Below, piece by piece: positions 59,995-64,000 of a stretch of 64,000 nucleotides of DNA. The stretch comes from Vicugna pacos (taxonomy: Eukaryota > Chordata > Mammalia > Artiodactyla > Camelidae). A program made the translations under genes and the position numbers. Positions within the stretch are counted from its first letter, which is position 1; each line of letters opens with the position of its first letter. The stretch is from contig NC_132992.1 of NCBI RefSeq assembly GCF_048564905.1, positions 95,803,001 through 95,867,000 of the forward strand, read 5' to 3'. The notes under the pieces were generated by a model that saw only the letters and a list, made by a program, of their open reading frames with translations, made no database searches and was not told where the DNA came from.

Positions 59995-62900
59995 ATCTCA
60001 CTACATAGCAAGTCAGAGCCTTGCTGGCCTCAGAGAGGGCCAGGCCCCTGAGCAGCTGTGAGTGTCTGTGGTTTGCCGGTGTTGGTAGCATTTGGAAATA
60101 TCATGTTTATTGTGTGAGTTTTCAGGGTAAACACTTAGAACCTGAATTTTTTTTTGCGTGTGCACATGGATTCTGTGATGTCGGTGCCAGAGTTCCTCCC
60201 ACATTAGTGATGTTCACAGCCCCCAGACGGGTAGCCCATTGTTGTCTGTGCAGGGACACATGTTAAGTGAGAGTTTGTCCAGCAGTTTCAACTGTGCTCC
60301 TCCTCTTGGGCATAAGTGATGCAGAGTCAGCATCAAGGAAGTTTTGGACAAGAGTGGTCAGGTTTCCCAGACCCCCTTTGGTGATGAGTTTATGATGATT
60401 TTGACAGTTACTGTGTTGCCCAGTAATCTGTAAGCAGAGTTCATGAGGAGTGTTTTCAACAGTCTCTGCATTTCAATGCATTTCCATCACTAATAACATT
60501 CAAGAAAATGTCTTTACTTGTGATTGGGCTGTAATGAATACTTATTATATACTTTGTCATTTTGTTTTTATACATGTTACAATCTATGTAATGTGCTATA
60601 AATCTCACCTCAGTGTTGCACGTTGAAATCTACACATAGTGGGATGGAAAGTTTATGTGATGTGAGAAATGTGACCAATCCTCAACGTACCTGAGATTGA
60701 CGTCTCCAGCTGGCATGAGAGCTGGGAGAAGGTCCAACTGGAACTCTTGGAATGAACTGCAATATCCCAGGTGTTAAACTTCAGAGTGTGAACTGCCCAG
60801 TGTGAAGACTGAGAGTCATTCCCACCCCTTTCAGGCTCATCATTTCAAACTGCTTCTTGCACCACAACCACTCCCCACCCAGCTGTGCTGTCCTCTGACC
60901 ACAGACCAGCAGCACCTGAAGGATTCTGATCTAGACTCATCCATACAGGCGAAGGTCTTAGCTGTCAGAAGTAGGAAAGCACGACCAGGGGGGCGGTGGG
61001 TGATGAAACTGGCACTGAGCCCTCAGCCATAGGGAAGTTCCAACAGGAGCCCAGGAACACTTGGGATGTGGGTTCAGAATCCAAGGCTTCATCCTGACTT
61101 TGTAGCACTGTCCTCAGAAGGGCTGCGCTGCACCGAGGTTCACACGCTTCTGAGAATATTAATGTCAGAATCCTGGGTACAGATTCCACTGATGATGGGG
61201 AAGACATTGATTTTAATAAATAATCCTATTAGTATTTCTTTATAGAATTGGGTGATTTTGATAAATAAAATTAGCTGATATTTTCCAAATTCAGAAGGAT
61301 GATGGAAGTCCAGGAAGCCATCATCACACACATAACCAGCGCTCCCGTCTGTGTACAGGAACACACACACACACATGCACACACAGGTGCACATGCACAT
61401 ATATTCAGGGACCCACAATCTTGTGTAATATCTGCATCCAAGTCCTCCTCTGTCCAAGGTACTGTCTCTGACACACACAAGACATAATCCTGGGACAGGA
61501 AACTGCTGGAATCTGAGGAATCATGGAGGACCCTTATTTTCCAGTAATGTCCAAGTGACTGTAGTTTTCTTCGATCCCATGACAAGGGCTTCAATGCTGG
61601 ACTTAGTACCTCAGACGCCATCATACATGGCCCTGCACTGAGCTCTGGGTTTAGCCCTTGTTTCCACTTTACAGCATGTGTGACGGCCCCATGAGCACCT
61701 GCTCACTGTGCTTTCAGTGAATGTGAGCTTTAATTTCACCTAGAGATACACCTACTATTGAACTGGCTGGTTTACTGGTGAGTTGTTCCTAAACCTTGTA
61801 GGAAAGTAGCAGTTTCCCATGGTGGGTGATCCAATATTATTGTTCCATCAGCAGAATTTTGGTTTGTGACTATATTCTCTTCATATTAGAAAATTATCAC
61901 ATTCTTTATCCCTTATTCTTCAGTCAAGTAGAGGGGTCTTGATAACACAGTCTCACCTGCATGTAGCTCTTTGTTCAGAACATCTGAATATGCTGGGAAC
62001 AGCACAATTTCTCTCTCGATTCTGGGTTTAGCCACAGTGTGATCTCTGCTGCATCTCCAGGCTTAAATACAAAACCTGCATAATCCAGATCTGGTGTGGA
62101 GTTTCCTACCAATGAGTGTCTCTAATAAGTGAAGTCATTTTTTGTCATCCACATGATTCACTTTTATTTCACCATGAAGTTGAAATCATAAACCCAGCAT
62201 TGCCTGACTAGGGTATCCTGGCTTCTGAAACAAAAATGATCCAATCTCACAAAGCAGGAAAATAACAGTAATTCTGAATACACAGAAACCTCAGTTAAAT
62301 AGCGTTTGGTGACAGCACTCTGGGCTCTCATGTCCTACCAGGAGAGCAGAGTCCAGCTTTTAGAAGCAGAAAGATGCCCTGTTCCCTCCTGGCAAGGACT
62401 CAGGCAGTGAGGGGTGGTCACAGCTCAGCCAGGGAGAAGCCCTGGGTGCCTTGTTCACTACAGCCCCTCCTCCAACATCCATTCCCATCTGCAAAATAGT
62501 TCTTATCCCTGTGGATGCTAGGAGCTGCAGGTGGCTCACTATGATTCCAGACACTGAACGCAAATCTTTGTTGATTCCAGATGAAAACACTTCTTTTTTC
62601 TGGAGAAATAACTGGCCATCTCTTTGCTTCAGGTCAACATTTTTATGGCCCAGATGGACTCAGACAAGTCCCCGTATGACTGTGAGGCTGCTGAGCAAAC
62701 AGGTGTGGGACCCACACTGGGCCCATGGCTGCGCCCTGTGTTTCTCCCAAACCCTGGATTTCGAGTCTAAATCATTCTCCTGGAGCCCAGCTTCCACATC
62801 TTTGCAGTAGGAAGCTCTGCAGGCTTTGTCTGAGAACTATTGTAAGGTGGGTCCTTCGTAGGTGAGACCGTGTACTGTATGCAAGTACTTGTTTAGCATT

Positions 62901-64000
62901 CAGTCTGAGTTTGAAATCAGGATGTTTCAGCTGGAAGTGGCCGACCTTCCTCCCACTCCTTGGGAATAGGGGCTATTCTGCTGGACCTGTGCTGAGCAGC
63001 CTTCGGCCTGGCTCCTTCAGGGCCTTTCCATTCTATTCACAGAGGAACGGGGTGGAAACCGTGTCCTCTCCAGGTTTTCTTAAGCTGACAAACCATGTCT
63101 CTCACACTACAGGAGAGTCACCTGAAGGAAGAATCTTTAAATTCTTAAACTTGAATTCCAGCAAATAAAACCCCTGAATACAACCCAAACCCCCTTAGTT
63201 TCTGCTATTGTTTCCCAACAACCAGGACATCGGGACAGAGATTGTCACAAATGTGTGCACTTCGGGCTCCATCAGCCCTCAGACCAGCCTTCTCACATCC
63301 TCCTGATCCCAGTGACAGGCTCTGAGGGAACAGCTGGGCTCTCCCCTGTCCTTTCTCTCAATAGGCCTGGACAAGCATTTCTCCAGATTGGAAGTGTGTC
63401 TCCCCCAGTCATATTGGGCACTGGAGCCGGACTCTCCCAGCTCATCCGAGCTACTGAAGGCAGCCCAGGCTCAGGGAACTAAAGCACCTCACCCAGTGGG
63501 GACCTGTGACGAGCCTCCAGGGGTCTCTGCCTCTGTACCTGCCCCTTTTATTTAGGCCCTTTGAGAGATGCACACCTTTTACTCCTTAGTTATTGAACTC
63601 CTATCTGTTTACTGAATGAGACTTCACAGTGGAGCATCCTGACACAGCTTCTGTCTCCCCCAAAGGGGGAAATGATTCTGGCATGTTAGAGCAGCCATCA
63701 AAGTATGTATGAAATTAATTTAGTGGCCCTGAGACACTTTTACTTGTTTTGTCTCTGACAATACTACAGCTAATTCTAGAAGCAATGATCATTTATCTTA
63801 TTGAATTAGTTACTACCTCTTCTGGGGCAAAATCTCAAACTGATACTGGTGAAATTCACATTACAGCCTCCTTCAAGATTCAAACAGAATTTAACATCTT
63901 CCCAGGATTAATCAATGTCCTACAAGGAAAGAAGCCCTTCAGGCTATGAAGCCCAGAAGAGCAGATTCCAAGGCTGAAGCCTTCACTGGCTCTTGTAGGT
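59995..64000. repeat. V upstream flank and tandem block copy E
   Basis: Near-identical to 9,720-13,730 (offset about 50.27 kb), including the shorter middle part that sets B and E apart from A and C. It includes the fifth CA repeat. No gene was recognised; the window ends inside the block. Confidence 0.8.
61360..61402. repeat. Decayed (CA)n microsatellite, copy E
   Basis: Fifth copy of the CA landmark. Confidence 0.85.

Overview
This window is part of a camelid immunoglobulin heavy-chain variable (IGHV) locus, most likely alpaca or llama. Four complete V segments all read on the minus strand, so D, J and C genes should lie beyond the low-coordinate end. Two of them (9.1-9.6 kb and 59.4-59.9 kb) carry the FR2 hallmark residues of VHH, the heavy-chain-only antibody domain found in camelids. 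One (36.1-36.6 kb) is a conventional IGHV3 VH and one (19.1-19.5 kb) is an IGHV4 segment. Each has a 46-nt leader exon, a short intron, a V exon, a 23-bp-spacer recombination signal (RSS) and an upstream ATGCAAAT octamer. VH and VHH segments are interleaved.

The rest is mostly old tandem duplication. A block of several kb recurs five times, starting near 1, 10.2, 25.6, 37.2 and 60.4 kb, each copy marked by a decayed CA repeat. It is followed by endogenous-retrovirus/LTR fossil sequence, then by a decayed IGHV4-like pseudogene (6.2, 17.1, 31.2, 52.2 and 57.5 kb), then by a conserved V 3' flank. The best-preserved duplications are about 2.4-6.9 kb against 27.3-31.8 kb (offset about 24.94 kb) and 8.2-13.8 kb against 58.4-64.0 kb (offset about 50.27 kb). 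The second pair carries the two VHH genes, whose flanks are near-identical while their CDR and FR2 codons differ strongly.

Insertions: a full-length LINE-1 (42,095-49,129, minus strand) with 10-bp target-site duplications sits inside one retroviral fossil copy. A second, rearranged LINE-1 lies at 53.0-54.9 kb and older L1 fragments at 13.9, 23.8 and 34.1 kb. In the only long single-copy stretch (19.6-25.6 kb) there is a plus-strand processed retrocopy of SELENOF (the 15-kDa selenoprotein). It keeps the complete 162-residue reading frame including the UGA selenocysteine codon, a recognisable SECIS element in the 3' UTR, a polyadenylation signal and a poly(A) tail.

No tRNA, rRNA, CRISPR array or other host protein-coding gene was recognised. 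All similarity statements are by eye; no alignment or database search was run.
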